Source of the DNA: Phallusia mammillata
Lineage: Eukaryota > Chordata > Ascidiacea > Phlebobranchia > Ascidiidae
Assembly (NCBI GenBank): GCA_003260075.1
Contig: QLIY01000381.1
Coordinates: forward strand, 1 to 64,000
DNA length: 64,000 bases
Reading direction: 5' to 3'
Positions 21,960 through 35,800 of the stretch are shown here, piece by piece. Position 1 is the first letter of the stretch. Every line of letters begins with the position of its first letter. The notes under the pieces are model-generated. The model did no database searches. It saw only the letters and a program-made list of their open reading frames with translations, and had not been told where the DNA came from. Made by a program: the position numbers and the translations under genes.

Positions 21960-24251
21960 ACATTAAAATTTTCTTCCCGTACGTGGCGTTAGTGAGCCGA
22001 ATTAGTTAAAGTAAACTAGAGGCTGTTTAAATTAGATGTAAAAAAAGGTTCAATACCATTTTATACAGATATTCAACCAAACATTTTGCATATTGAGCCC
22101 TTTGAAATGTATGCTTCCTTTTAGGCTCTTACAAGTTCAGAATTTTTAAAACGGTGGTCAATTTGTGACTTGAGCAAACTACTAGGCTAAACTTCTAGGA
22201 ACTGCAAAACCTGGATAGCCAGTGTGCCGAAAAGTCTGAGCTCAAAGGTGAATGCTCGTTACCGGTTTCTAACTCTGCAAACTGAAATCAATAATTAGTT
22301 ACACTTTGTGGGTAAATAACATACATGAGTTGAGATTTAGAAATGAGGTTAAAACTCAAACATCGTGTTTAGCAGGCTTATCAGTTCAAGCACACCCAAG
22401 TGTTTGTTTAATCTCAACTGGAACTTGCCGTTCAAAGTCCTGTACGTCTAAAATCATATGGAAAAAATCGAAAACCACTCATGTTATACCATGTTCATGA
22501 ATACGAGTTCTTCTAAAGGGCGAGCAAGCCACTTACTGAAACAAATATTAGGTTTAACTTGGGGTATAAATTTTGCTTTACATTTTACGTGATTAAAAAG
22601 TAGTACGCGTTAAAAGATTTCAGTAATTCAAAAGATTGTGAACAAGTCCTTAGCAAAGTTGCACCAGCCTTAAAGATGACAAAAACTTCCTTCAGCAGTG
22701 GCTCCAAAGTCCAGTCAAATTAACATAATAAGCACAAGCATCGTCGCGTGGGCAACCTGTGCACAATAAAGGCTAGAAAAAAAACGACGGCTTTGCGCGA
22801 GGTCTTGATCAAACAGGGTTTTGGCGCAAGGCACATGTCGAGGCGAGATGTCTTTTATCCACAACCGGTGTCTTTCAAACTTCCAGTGAGCAAACACACT
22901 TCTAGGCCGAGATAAGAGAGCCCCCAATGTAATTGAGTGTCGGGCGTGCACCCCGGGCCAGTCAGGTGCAATGACTCGACGGTTAAGTGATCGAAATCTG
23001 GCGTGATACTACGGTGCTAAGCTTTGAGGTTTGTCGATGCAGAAATTGTTTTTAAGGGCGTATTAAGGAATGACAGTTTGTTTACCCCATGGAAAGCTAG
23101 TTAGTGCACAAATGTTTACTCGATTGGTCGATAGTGTTTGTGCATTTTTTGCAATTTAAAGTGAATCTATTTTCGAAAACGATATCGCGAAACTTCAGTA
23201 TCAACTTATCAAGTGGCCGAGTTCTTAGAATTTCAGCCAGATATTCATGTTTTTGGCACACTGATGAATACGTTATTTTGTTGCATCACCGCTGTGTAAG
23301 TTAGGTGTAGATCTGCTATTATATGTTGGTTAGTTTAGGACTGAAATTAGCTCAACAAAAAAGCAGAATAAGCTTTTTGTCAGATTTTTAGTGCTTAAAG
23401 TAGTCAAGCTATTTACAGTTTTTTTTGAAAAAAGGCTTGTCTTTTGTTGAATCGCGTTTCTGGTTGAACAGCAAAAATCACAATACGTGCTTAGCAATAC
23501 ATTTCCTCAGGTAATATGCGTTTAAAGTATCAGTACGTACATCTCAGTCCCGAAAGCGATTTTCAAGTGAGATTTGTTTAGACAGTCACCATCCTAAACG
23601 TGATCATCGACTGGTATAAAGTGGTAATTGCCTGTCGCGTGTATTCAACAATGGCCGTGTCTATATTTAGATTCGCAAAATGACTTGCGATATCCAGGGT
23701 CAAACAAAGGCCCGGTTCTTAAACATTGGAACATTAAGCGACTGACCCCACAGCTGAACTAACTCAATTGCAAAGCAGAATCTTTGTTTATCTTCGCTCA
23801 ATTGACTTTAGATATGTTGATGATCCACAGTTAAAAGAAATTCATTTGGATAGTGAAAATTTAGTACTTGAGTTTTGGAACTAATTGCCTTCGAAAAAGT
23901 CTATTTTTGAACCGGAAAAGGTGCGACACAGTGTGAAAAATGTGACAATTTCGCGGGCTAAGCAAAATTGTTATTTTTCCGAGTAACGACCATTGTCACA
24001 TCGTCTTCATTTGGGCTAAACTTTAGGTGTAGTGTGTATGTTTAGCGGGATTTGCAGCTGACAAACATTTTACAGTGATGAGTTCGATTTAGTCGCGACC
24101 ACACACGACGGACGTGGGCCACCGCCGATCGCGTTTATGTTACAAATTCGGGTTAACACAGTAACAAGCCCGTGATATGTGTTAAAATTACGTGCAAGTA
24201 TGAAAATCGGCGCTACAAACAATTTCACACAGGTGTTATAATGATGATACA

Positions 24252-24561
24252 CCGTCAAGACAGGAATGTCAAAGTTCTAGTTCAAGGTAGCGTAAAGATT
24301 TGGTAGTTTGAGTTATTAAAGAGATTATTAAAGTTTAACCAAGAAGGTAGGTGGATTTGTTCCGGTAATGCTACTGTACTCTGTGGTGGGGGGGGGGGCC
24401 GTCAAGACAGGAATGTCAAAGTTCTAGTTCAAGGTAGCGTACAGATTTGGTAGTTTGAGTTATTAAAGCATTTGAAACATCTTAGGATGGCTTGGATATT
24501 TTTATTTGTTTAAGCAAGAAGGTAGGTGGATTTGTTCCGGTAATGCTACTGTACTCTGTGG
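24252..24561. repeat. haplotype duplication across an 11-G join
   Basis: 24252-24387 and 24399-24561 match except for a replaced internal stretch of about 25-50 bp and single substitutions; G run 24388-24398. Confidence 0.85.
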
Positions 24562-24687
24562 TGCAGTTAAGAAAGAATTGTCTTTAGTTATACTTTACAA
24601 ACCAGTCAGCTTTTTATCGCCGTACAACCATTAACTTAAACTTAAGGATGACTTCGCTTAGCCGTTCCCCCATACACCATGTGTAGG

Positions 24688-25102
24688 GCATGTATTAACA
24701 GTATGTGTAACCTGCGTTCACGCCATGTTAATCACACAAATTGGGAGAAATCAACGATGGCAGATGATCCGATAAAGTAAGTGCTGTTGTCGATATTTGA
24801 CTGCAAACTTCCGCAGTGTCATGTCGCGAGATCGGTTCACACAACACTACACAACACACGAGTACACAAGGCATGTGTGAGTAAGGCGCGGGGGGGGGGT
24901 GCATGTATTAACAGTATGTGTAACCTGCGTTCACGACATGTTAATCACACAAATTGGGAGAAATCAACGATGGGAGATGATCCGATAAAGTAAGTGCTGT
25001 TGTCAATATTTGACTGCAAACTTCCGCAGTGTCATGTCGCGAGATCGGTTCAGCAACACTACACAACACACGAGTACACAAGGCATGTGTGAGTAAGGCG
25101 CG
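24688..25102. repeat. haplotype duplication across a 10-G join
   Basis: 24688-24889 and 24901-25102 are nearly identical; G run 24890-24899. Both contain the small ATG-to-donor stretch. Confidence 0.88.
24757..24776 (+). other. candidate short first coding exon (ATG to donor), present in two haplotype copies
   Basis: ATG in a favourable context (AACGATGG) opens a 20-nt frame reading MADDPI and ending AAA/GTAAGT, a strong donor in phase 2. The second copy at 24970-24989 keeps the ATG, frame and donor and changes one codon (Ala to Gly). No acceptor or following exon could be identified downstream, so this may be chance. Confidence 0.2.
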
Positions 25103-28100
25103 AAATACCCGGTAGAGCAAACTTCGCTATCGCTGATGTCAAATGGTAAATGTCATGTTGATTCACTGATAAACGTTCAGTGTGGTTCTGTGTCAATCAC
25201 TGTAGTAAATATATGTCCAAAAAGTTTTTTTTTATAGAGTTGGACGCGTTGTTTAACGGTTGCACGGGTGACTACTCTGGCATATTATTTGTTATCTGAC
25301 TGCTGGTTTTGGAACCCCCATAAGTGTTTAGGGGTTATCAGTTTACGCACTGTTAAGACGTAGGCTATTTGCGTCTGTAGACTAATCATCATTTGTCAGA
25401 TACCTTTGAACATAGTTCGAAATACCGCACTTGTTAAAATACGCTATTAATAGCGTATGAAATGTAACACAAGATCAACAAGAAACTAGAGTTTCATGTA
25501 AGCGTTCGCTGTACTGGTTGTTCCAGGTCGTGTAGGGAGATTGAAAACGTGCTTTGCGCTCCGAACTGAATTTGTTTACTTATCTAATTCGTCTGTCACT
25601 ACTTGACATTGACCGAACTAGTTTGATGTGAAGCATATTTACCGACTTTTACCAAAGTTATTCCCCGCTTAAAATAGTTATTTGATTCGTAATGCGCACC
25701 AATGTTGATAAGGTCACAGGTTAACGGTCACAACATACGTACGTGAAATTCTAACTTCTAAAAATATCTTAAATAATTACCTACTGAAATGCATTACGAT
25801 AAATATTTTCCTAGGTTTTAATTACAGCACCAAGGATGAATTTTTTTCGTAAAATTTCGTTATTTGCAACTCCACCTCTGTGGAATAGGCAATTGTTTTA
25901 TAAAGTGGTCTAGCAATCGAAATTATTTTGTCTTATTTGGGGCCCCATGATATTTTACGCAGCATTTGCATTTAAGGCGGTGTAAAATGTCCAAACTTTT
26001 CATAATATTTCGAAGGGATAATCTTTAGTCTGAATAGGTTTGTGCCATGTTTTAGAAGTGTCTTTAAATGCCATAATATCACAAATGTACACTTAAACAG
26101 CCTACATAGAAAGTCTTTGTCCGACCCAGATTCCAATTTGTTTCCGTCCATCACTGTGTAACAACCCAAACGCATTCTTGGCAGGACCTTTCATGGGGTG
26201 ATTCTCACACAACAGCAATAAGACACGTATTGAACAGCGATTGTAACGTTAAAATAACGCCGACACAAAGCCCTAACATAACGAGGCTATTGACTGACGG
26301 TGACCTCTCAGAACGACAAACTAATTTAAGTCGACATTGAAGGTGTTTGTTTACTTTGAAGCGCCATTTGGAAGTGAGAGTTTCCTAGGAACACGTTTAG
26401 ACGATACTAAGACTAGCTGCAAGGCAAGGAAATAGCTTTGGACGCTGCGCAAAGTAGAGCGCGAGGCCCTTTATTCCGAGGGTATGAACACAAAGGAAAG
26501 TGATAACCGCGTCAATAGAGCTCTGGAACGCAAACACGAGTTCAGGAATTGAAAGCAACCTCAACCTGGGGCAGTTACTTAACGCTGTACGGTTGATCTT
26601 AGAGTGTGGCCTATATGTCAAGTTTGGTAATGGCTGGTGTTGAGTGATTTCGCTTATTGGTGATTGGAGTGTGAGCGACCATTACACAAACAAGCCACGA
26701 AAACTGAGAGCTGATAGTCACAACAAAAATCCCACTGCACGGACTGTTGCCTTTGAAAAAAAAAGACGTCTGACAGATATAATGAAACAGCAGGTGTGAT
26801 TTAACCGTCTTTCGTTCGTAGCTGATTAAATCGTCTTGCAAATTAAACACACTGCCAGTGTAGCCTGGTTAGATAAACATGTTTTCTCACCCCAGTTCCA
26901 AACATTTTCTCCAATCTGCATTACCACTGCGCCAAACCGCAATAACATCAGCGAATACGAGGTCCCTGTTGCCTTAACTCGCTTCAGTGTGATGGCGCCA
27001 ACAGAACGCAAATTAACTTCCAAGGTCAAACCAGGCGCGTGACCTTCGGAGTTCATGTAATGAAACCGAATCTAGCGCTTAATTTCAAGGCCCAGTGACA
27101 GCGGTTGACCATAAAACCACTGCCGATAGGTCGTGCCTGAAACAACTTTGGCCTGGCAATATCGTTCCGGCAGGTTATTGTGACGAACGTGATCGTTAAA
27201 CATCACTTACCCAGTTTCCGGGGGAATTTTGACCTGACAGGCGAACGGTTGATCTCATACCGAAAAGCAACCTTGTTTTACAGCCAATTAAATCCGCATT
27301 TGTGCAACCCGTAACCCCACCCTTGTTGTAAGCGCGAAGGCAAAAATGCGACGTGATTCGTTTGCGACGATCCGAGACCGCTTTGCCAACATCCATATGA
27401 ACAGAAGCTCTTGTAAGTCTGAATAAAAAACGCTTTAGATGCTTTTGTGGAGGCCGGTAAGCAGAAAAATTGGTTAACCGCAGTTCAGGGAATCAATGCC
27501 TCTCTTTCAGCGCAAGGTAATTGTTATTTACCATGAAGGTCAGTGACCATGACATATTTATTGTCGGTGTTGGAATTTTGATCTTGCGCCAGCTTTAACT
27601 AAGCGTTGGAGGCCGCCTACATTGTTGATTTTAGCACACAAAATTAGATGCAACGTTTTTGGGCAAAATTGCCGTAACAAAGGAATTCTATTGGGGTATT
27701 TGGGCAACGCGTGCCAACGTATTTCGCGGCTAATAATTTCGATTTCACGCACGAATAATGAAGAGAATCTTGACATGCAGCACGACCACCGGCGAAGCGA
27801 AACTAATTTCTGCTCAGTTGAGCAAAAAGCTGACACGACATTCTTGCAAAGTTGGTCCCTGATTCCTCAGAAAACGTATTACTTTACTGCAAGGGAAGAA
27901 CGGGACTGAGCGCAAAACTGTCAGTCAGCTTAGAGCCACGTCTAATTACCTCCGATATAATTGCTGTGAAACGTTTTCTTTCAACACTAGTCAACTGCAC
28001 TGCGACAACAAACGTCAAAAAATGAAACTTTTATTGTGAAGAAAAAATTCAACCAAATGTACAAGAATTTTCGGGAGAGTGGTGAAATATATTTTTAATT

Positions 28101-31100
28101 AAAAAGCGTTTAGGTGTGCATGGGCATTTATGTACATTAGAATTCGTCAGCTAAGAAGCTCAGAAAGAAACTGTCCTTGTTATATTAATGGCTGTTCAAA
28201 CACGAGGCCTCGGGTTGGGATGAAAATATTTACTAGCGTTTAACACCTATCCAAAGTAGGTTGTCTCATTTGAATATTATCCAACCTTGATTAAAACAGC
28301 GAACGAAAACGAACAACTAATCGATTGTTTTAAGAAGTTAGTTCACACAAGGAGTGGTTTATTTGATTTAGTGAGCAATGTTGCAACTCTAAGCCCTACT
28401 TTTCAAATTTGCTGCAAAATCTTAAAATCGAGTTAAAAAAACAAATTTTGGCAGCACCGTTTACAAACTATTTTTTGTGGAGCTAAATATAGCCCGGTAT
28501 TGTTTGCACTCAAAACAGCCACGCCTAATTTGTTGCAGATTTATTTGCAGCCGTTTTACATTCATTTAACTTTGGTTTAGCCAAACTGTGTTGTAGCAAC
28601 ATTCTGTAATCAGCTTTACCTTTCTGTTGAAACGAACAAAGCAATTTGCCCGTTTTGGGGTAAAGCAAATTTTTTAGTTTACAAGCAACACCGTAATGTA
28701 ATTTTTAGTTTAAGAAACTAGATGTGTAGGCTATGCCGCCTTCGGGGAAAACCTTTGAAGGGCAAATGGTTTTTGGACATTGTAATAGGTTAGTTTGGGG
28801 CAAAACATCACAAAAGCATATGGATTTGTTGTGAGTTATATTTGTATGCATTTGGTTTATATGTTTATTCGTAGCCACAAGAATATGATTTATTAAATTA
28901 AGATGCTCTCGAAAATATTTTATACGTGTATTTATTGATTAATGTAGTCTGACGTAAATCAGGTCATTCTATCGAGCAGGATGTTGAAATTGTATCCTAA
29001 TTTCGGACATCCGGTCAAGCATTGTGGCCATACTGTACACAGCTCCTAATAGTAGAAACACACTTTATCTATTGTGCAACATAACGACGGTTTGTACCTA
29101 CGTTTTGTTAATCTCTAAATACAATCGGTCTGTATATTTGTACAAAAGAAGTGAATCTGAACGACCCAAAATGTAATGTAGACTTATACAGCAAAACCGA
29201 AGTGAGACTATCTTATAATTAGCTTTTATGATTCAAATTATCACTCCTGGCAGGCTAAAAGCCCCGAAAGGCGATTTTGGCGTTTCCTGGCAGATGAAGA
29301 TGGAAATTAGCGTACATCCAATTATCGTCTTTTTATTTTCGTGCTTCACGCGTATCCTGAGACCACACCATTAATAATGCACGGTCTTGATTGCTTTTGC
29401 AACCGCTGAAACGATTTTTTAGCTTTTTGACGCATTGAGTGCTTCTATGGTACGATAATGACGTTGAGAGGCAAATTTTGCCTGGTGCATTCGATTTATT
29501 TTAGCAGTCAAACTGGCTAGGTCGAACCCACATGCAAAGATTAAGATGTAATAGGATAAGGTGGAGAAAGTGTATGTTTATCAGGCAACCCTGCACACTT
29601 TTCACTTGGGCTGATACGTGGTGGTGGTTTACGTTTTCAAGCTTATGGAACGAACAAATTCCACTAAAGACCTTATTGTACGCAAACCACTATTGAGTTT
29701 TGTTTGCTCAACTTATGGCCTTTGTTCATTCTAAATTTTTTAACTGGATTTGAAACATAATTGTGGTAAGATGGTTCCGTTTTTGGCAGATAGTTTGTAT
29801 TTTTTTGGTAAAATCAGACATTTTCATGTCACTTAACATTTTCAAACAAACAAAAAAATATTTGTGAAAATGTGCTTTTTCTCTTTCGATTTTTATGTTG
29901 CGTTGCTTCCACATTTAAATTTTCCAACACCCTTTTCTTGTTGTTTTCATTTAATACCAGAATTACTCGAAATTCTGTACTCTCGAGTCAGTTGGAAAGA
30001 GACCTAATCTATAGTGACAGCTCTAATCTATTCGACTTCTACACTGAAAACAGAATTTTTGATTAACCCCAAAAGAGTGTGTTCGGCAACAAAAATCGAT
30101 GTCCTGGTGTTATTCCTATGTTGTTGGGATATTGAGAGCCACCCAAGACGTTGCGCGGAGATTGAGGGCCAGCAAAGGCCGCCAACATAAGCTGATTGAC
30201 TCGGAAACGGTTGAATTATTCATTCGGACGTGTAGGTTTAACTCGGTTACACGCCCGTCTAATGGAATAAGAAGGTTTCGATATGAGAGTGACCGCTCCT
30301 AGAACCAACCCCGTTGGTTTATCCCTCCCCTGTCCTTTCTGTTCCCTTCAAGATGATGATGATGATGCAATAGAATGTGGGGCGAAATAGGGTAGAACAG
30401 GAAGTTGAGAGTCTCGCATTTGTGTGTGTCCTAATCCTGCTCTGCTGACGTAAATTCACGAATCAACACCTACAGCCAGCGCCCTTGGGAATTCGGTTAC
30501 AGTTTATGCAGCTTTCCTTCTCGCGTCATCATTTCTATTTGTTTTACCTTGTTACCACCTGCAGTGATTCACTCCGTTCTGTGGACTCTTTTGTCGTTGT
30601 TGACCAGCAGCGGCGACAAAGGACCTCCATTCTTATAGGCCTAATTCAATCAAACTCGAAGAAAACAGGTAACCCTTGTTGACGCTGCTACCCCGCCAGC
30701 ACCCAAACAAATGTCCCTTCCTGTGGCGACGCGTTCACCTAAACCTACAACAGGATGAGTCTGCATCAACGGTCGCTTCCGCCTCGCGAGCAAACAGTGA
30801 CTCACAAATTAGGTGGTTCCCCGCGACTTCAGCCGAATTACAAGAACACCCTTTTATCGCTTGCATGTGATCCGATGATCAAAATAACTCTCGTGACCAA
30901 TAATGAACAAAGTTTTTCTCCGAACTTAATGTCAACACTCGATTGTGGTGACAGCTCTGACTCACCGGCGCGGGGATTCCCCCTTCGACGTGTCAGGATC
31001 GATGTCGTTTCGCTAGCCGTTTCTAGTGGCCATATACTGTGGCTTGTTCGTCCGATCAATCATTCTTGGCGCTCCAGCCGTCCAAACAGCGACCCCACAC

Positions 31101-32624
31101 TGGCAGAAATGACTGTGAGATTTAAGCCGTGCGGACCCTTGTAATAACAAACCTATTACGCGTAGTATTTGAAAGAAAACCAACTTTGGCAGCAGTTTCA
31201 GGGTGGTATTGACTTCTGTGTTGTTGTGGCTTTGAAATAAAAATTTTAAATGATTATTTTGTTAGAAAAGTTTTAGAACAGTTGGGAAGAAATGTGATTT
31301 GTTGTGTCTCACAGTATTTTGGTTAGTTTTGTGCAGCATTGAGGTAACACAAAACCGATAAAAGTGCATGGATGATAGACGACAAATCGAAATGTCACGT
31401 ATTGTAGGATGAGTGTGAAGGGCATAAAGGCGTAAATTATCTGTTATCTGTTGCAATACCAGAACGGTGGAAACAAAATGTGAGTAATAAGTCGATTTTA
31501 AAATACGGTCAACCACATTGGTAGCAATGCAAAACTATTTTGGTCGATTACTTTTGGTGAGAAAGGATCAAGAAGCGCTTCGGTGCACTTGAACTGAAAC
31601 TTGAGCTTGAGTTTGGAATTCTTGACACGGAAATTATGAATCAGAACTTCTGTTTTCCCAAACCTCTTTAACTGCTTGTTGATTACAATAGAACTTATAT
31701 GTAGCCAGTAAATAAAAAGTTCTGCAGGTGACGTCATTTTTAATCCATTTTACAACAAGTAGTTTGGAACAAAAGTATAACAACGTACTTAGACATTCAG
31801 GTACATTTTGGGGGTACTAAGTGCTCCCCTGTAAAAATCTTATTCCTAAAGGTTGTATCACTCATTGATGACACAACTAAAGTAGTTGTGACAATACGGC
31901 GCACCCAAAAAAGGGTGTTGTGACGGCAAGCAAATCAGTAGTCTTTTTGAGTAAACAACCACTTGAAAGATGGCACACCTTGTGTACAGTGTTTTGTGAA
32001 AACTCAATTTGCCAGGTGACATATAGTTAAGTAAGCTTAATTCAATTTGCCAAGTGGTCACCAAGTGAAAGTTTTTTTTTATAGAACCAGGATTGGGTTG
32101 TTTCTTGTATGTATCGTTGGAGCATACAGTATCGTTGCAGCATATAAAATGCACTTTAAATGAAATTATTTACTTGAGATTTGCCCCTTTACGCGATGTT
32201 ATTACAGTGTAAATGCTTGGACGAGGTTGTTTAGTTTTCTTCAAAACAAATTCCAGTCAACCACAGCGCTTTGTCTGTTGCCCCATAACATTGTAAAACT
32301 CCCTTGTGCTGATTGCCCTTAAGGTTTTCAGCGATTATTTCACGAATGTGAAGGGTTGTCACGCCCCCTGTATAACTGCCGCAGAGTGGAGGAAAGCCCT
32401 TTGCGTCCGTTGTTGCGTCATCGAGGTTGTGTAGAGAAAGTCAAGCTCTTATCCAACCGGGTTAACCTTAAAATCTTCTCTTAACTTACGTTGAAGCGAA
32501 AATGTTCCGAAGTCTTTGTAGACTACGTATGGAATTTAATAAGGCAAAACAATCGCTGTCCTCATTTTTTCCCAGTGTTTCTAACATTTTGGTACCAACA
32601 TACCCCTTTTGTGAATTTATTAGA

Positions 32625-32864
32625 GATATTTGAACCACTGGAGTTGTATTTTGGGTCGGGATTTTCGGTTCGCATTAAAGCTTAAGGGTGCATAAATGGG
32701 CTTAATTCGGGCCTGACTTTATACTTGACCCCAATGTGGTATTTTCGCTTGGTTTCGGAAATTTTGTTCGTTTTGTTTTTGGCAACTATTTTGGTTCGTT
32801 TTGTTTATATGTTTGGGTTGGATTTTTGCCTTCGGCTTCCGGCCTAGATCCGGTTACAACTCCG
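32625..32864. mobile_element. degenerate CAGAGTTGCAAG-family copy
   Basis: GGGTCGGGATTTTCGG and CGGCCTAGATCCGG interior strings and an end TTACAACTCCG resemble the family at 3859-4252. The left end is not identifiable. Confidence 0.4.
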
Positions 32865-35800
32865 TGCACCCCTACTTGAACCTAAACTTCACACGAATGT
32901 CTTTTCCGAAATGTTTTTGAAATTACAACCCCACTAAAACCATACCACAGATCGCTGTGAACCCTGGGTTGGAAACGACTGCATTAATCGATCGTCTTTT
33001 TAAACAACAAAATTCGATTGTGGGCCCAATTTTACACCATTTTATACAAACAAATCAATAAACATTTCAAGAACAAAGTCATTAGAAAACAGTTACTCAA
33101 AGCTGTCGCTGAACTAACTTGGTTAACCTTGACTTTTTTAAAACAGTTTGTCAGCTGGCACTTCAACTTGTTGTTCAAAAGTAATTGCGCGTGAAAGTTA
33201 GGCTCATAAACACCAGGGCGTTTCTGGTTGACAATTCTTTGATGAATAGATGTGTTTACAGTGAGTTAGCTGGTCGTAACAGTGCCGGTACGCATTAACG
33301 TTCTTTTCGGTAAGCCACGTTATAGAATACAGTTGTAGGTGAAGCTATAAATAAGGGTGACTTTTGGTCCTGTTGTTGCGAACTGCATTTGTACGTCTAG
33401 TCATATAAAGTTCGTCTGCAAATCTTTATCATAGGTTTACGAGTGTCTATACGACTTGGTATCAATCGATCATCAGCTGTGTTTTAGCGCTTAATCCTTT
33501 AAATTTTGAATAGTGACATCATCAGAAAATATAACAGGGTATCAGAACAAGAGGGTTAAATCCTTCGACCCAGCAATTTAGCGGAGGGATTAGGTTCTGG
33601 AGTAGCTTAGTGACTTCAGGGCGCTACTTCAAATAAATGTTTTATGTCACACATTATCGGCTTATAGAGGATTTGTCTAATGAGATAAAAGCCCTTGAAG
33701 CAGTTAGGGTATTATGCCACGTGTTTTACAAACGCTATGATATGAAGTAATTTTCCATGAAAGACCGCGCAAGGCTGCCCAGTTTTGAAGCAGTTTTAAC
33801 AAGGGTAGATCGACTACATGAGTATACAAGAGATTATATGTTCAGCAGGGATTTTTCAAGTTCGCATAGCAGTCAGTTTATGGGAGTGTTATGAGGTTAA
33901 ACATGATTTGCTCTGGGGCAATCAGTGTAGTACATAAACAATTAAAACCCAAATCTGAATTGTACGTAGATTTTACAGCAAGACCACAAAGTGAAATGCG
34001 GAAAGGACACATTTATGATTAAACAAACGTGCGTCCAGCATACGCAATTATTCACCAGGTGTTGCGAAAAGGTATTGATTTGTTTTCTCGAAAATTCAGC
34101 TACGTAAACATCCGTTGACATTTTTCCAATACCAACCTCCAGGGTCACACTTCGCTTTGAATCGAAAGTGACGTGGTACCTATCAACCACAGCGCTATGT
34201 TCGTGCACGTTTTGTTGACTCCGCTATGTGCTCGGCAAAATCCTTTGCTCCCCCGGCCATTGTTCGTCGGGGGTGCGCAACCTGACGATGGCGTCATGGC
34301 TGTGTGTGTAACTAGCACACAGCCCGATGCCCGTGAATGGACGAGGCTACTCGGCAGTGTTTCAAAACAGACCGTAGTTCGCTACGTGCGCAACTTACAT
34401 GTTGTTGTGATACGCCTGATCTTGAATTTCGCTGTAATTTGGCGGGTGTTGCACAGCTGCGCCTGTATACGCGAGAGAGTGCATTAAGGTCAGGTTTCTT
34501 TGGCCCTAACTTCAGCACCCACAATGCGTGAAGCGAAATTAAAGGTAGCCCACTGCTGGTACTTGCAAGATGATATTGAGCATATTTGGCCTGAAGAAAA
34601 TGTTTATGTGCTTAAAGCGGAGCTTAAAAGGGAAAGGTACAATCAAAAAGACTACTTGAAGGTAAGAATACATAAAAAAGGCAAAAAAACGGTTTTAAAA
34701 ACAAAAAATAGAAGCTCAGAAGAGAGTTCGAGATGTCAGAGCGGATTAGGAGTAATTATTTACTTGTTTCCTGCTACAATGAAAGTGAAGAAATGTTTTT
34801 GCAGTTGAGGCTTTTAACAGCAGTGGTGTGCAAGGTGCATTTAGGGCTGCAACCGTCACCAGCGATTAAACACTTGGTTTTCTTATCTTTGCTAACAGAT
34901 AACGTGAGGAAAATGCACGGGAGATAACATGAGGAAAATTAACGTCCAGTTTAACGCGGGAATTTTTTAAAATGTTTGCCATTTTAATGCGCATTGGTAA
35001 GATAAATGACTGCAGAAAGCTCGCAAAATCAATCTTATAGGTTGGACTGTCGCTTTGTGAAAAACGTGTTGTGAAGAAGAAGAAAAATCAACGGTATTTT
35101 GTTTGTTTCTTTATGGCCCAACAAACATACTGAAAAGCATTTCTTTTGTTTCTGGTCAGTTATACCATGATGTCTGTTACCGCTGCGTAGAGTAAGCCTA
35201 TGGCGCTATGTGAACATATTAATTATGTAATTCATTCTGTACTTAAACTTAAACGTAATAAATGACGCATAAAACATCTAAATTTTGTTTTACAAGAACA
35301 TTAGCATGTGACAAAACCTTGCGATTAGCTAAGCAATTACCGGGAGAATTTCCCAAAGACAAATCTCTTTACGTGACCGGTGAAATAGCACCGTAATCCT
35401 TATACCAACTGCGGCAAGAACAGAGCCATCACTCGGCGAAGCGTAAACGATACATCTCAGAGTGTTGTGACAGTTCACCCGTCATCCAGATTTTTCAAGT
35501 GTTTGCTTAGGGCTTATGGCATATGCCAGGCACTTAAATCATTTGCTGAAAGGGTGATGTTTCGCAAAATTGCCGGATGTTGGAATTTGTTGGTTTTTAA
35601 AGCTGATATTCGTGGGAACATTAAAAATGTATAAAAAGTAATGAGGAATTCGAAATGTATTTAAAAACTTTTAGAATCCAATGTCGGTAAAAAATTTTGG
35701 TTTAATCGGCATCCTTGGCAGTACCAGCCTATAACAAATCTTTGTGTATTGAGCGATTTTTCCGATAAAATTTATCCCAGACTCCAACAACGTTTTGATA

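Noticed and set aside
26397..27056. Cluster of minus-strand frames of 74-79 aa
   Set aside because: They overlap in different frames, have no splice continuity and no domain match.
30099..31144. Overlapping plus-strand frames of 64-129 aa
   Set aside because: No recognisable domain and no paired splice sites.
34500..34690. Plus-strand frame MREAKLKVAHCWYLQ after an acceptor-like site
   Set aside because: The composition is protein-like but the phase after the acceptor is closed, and no partner exon is visible.
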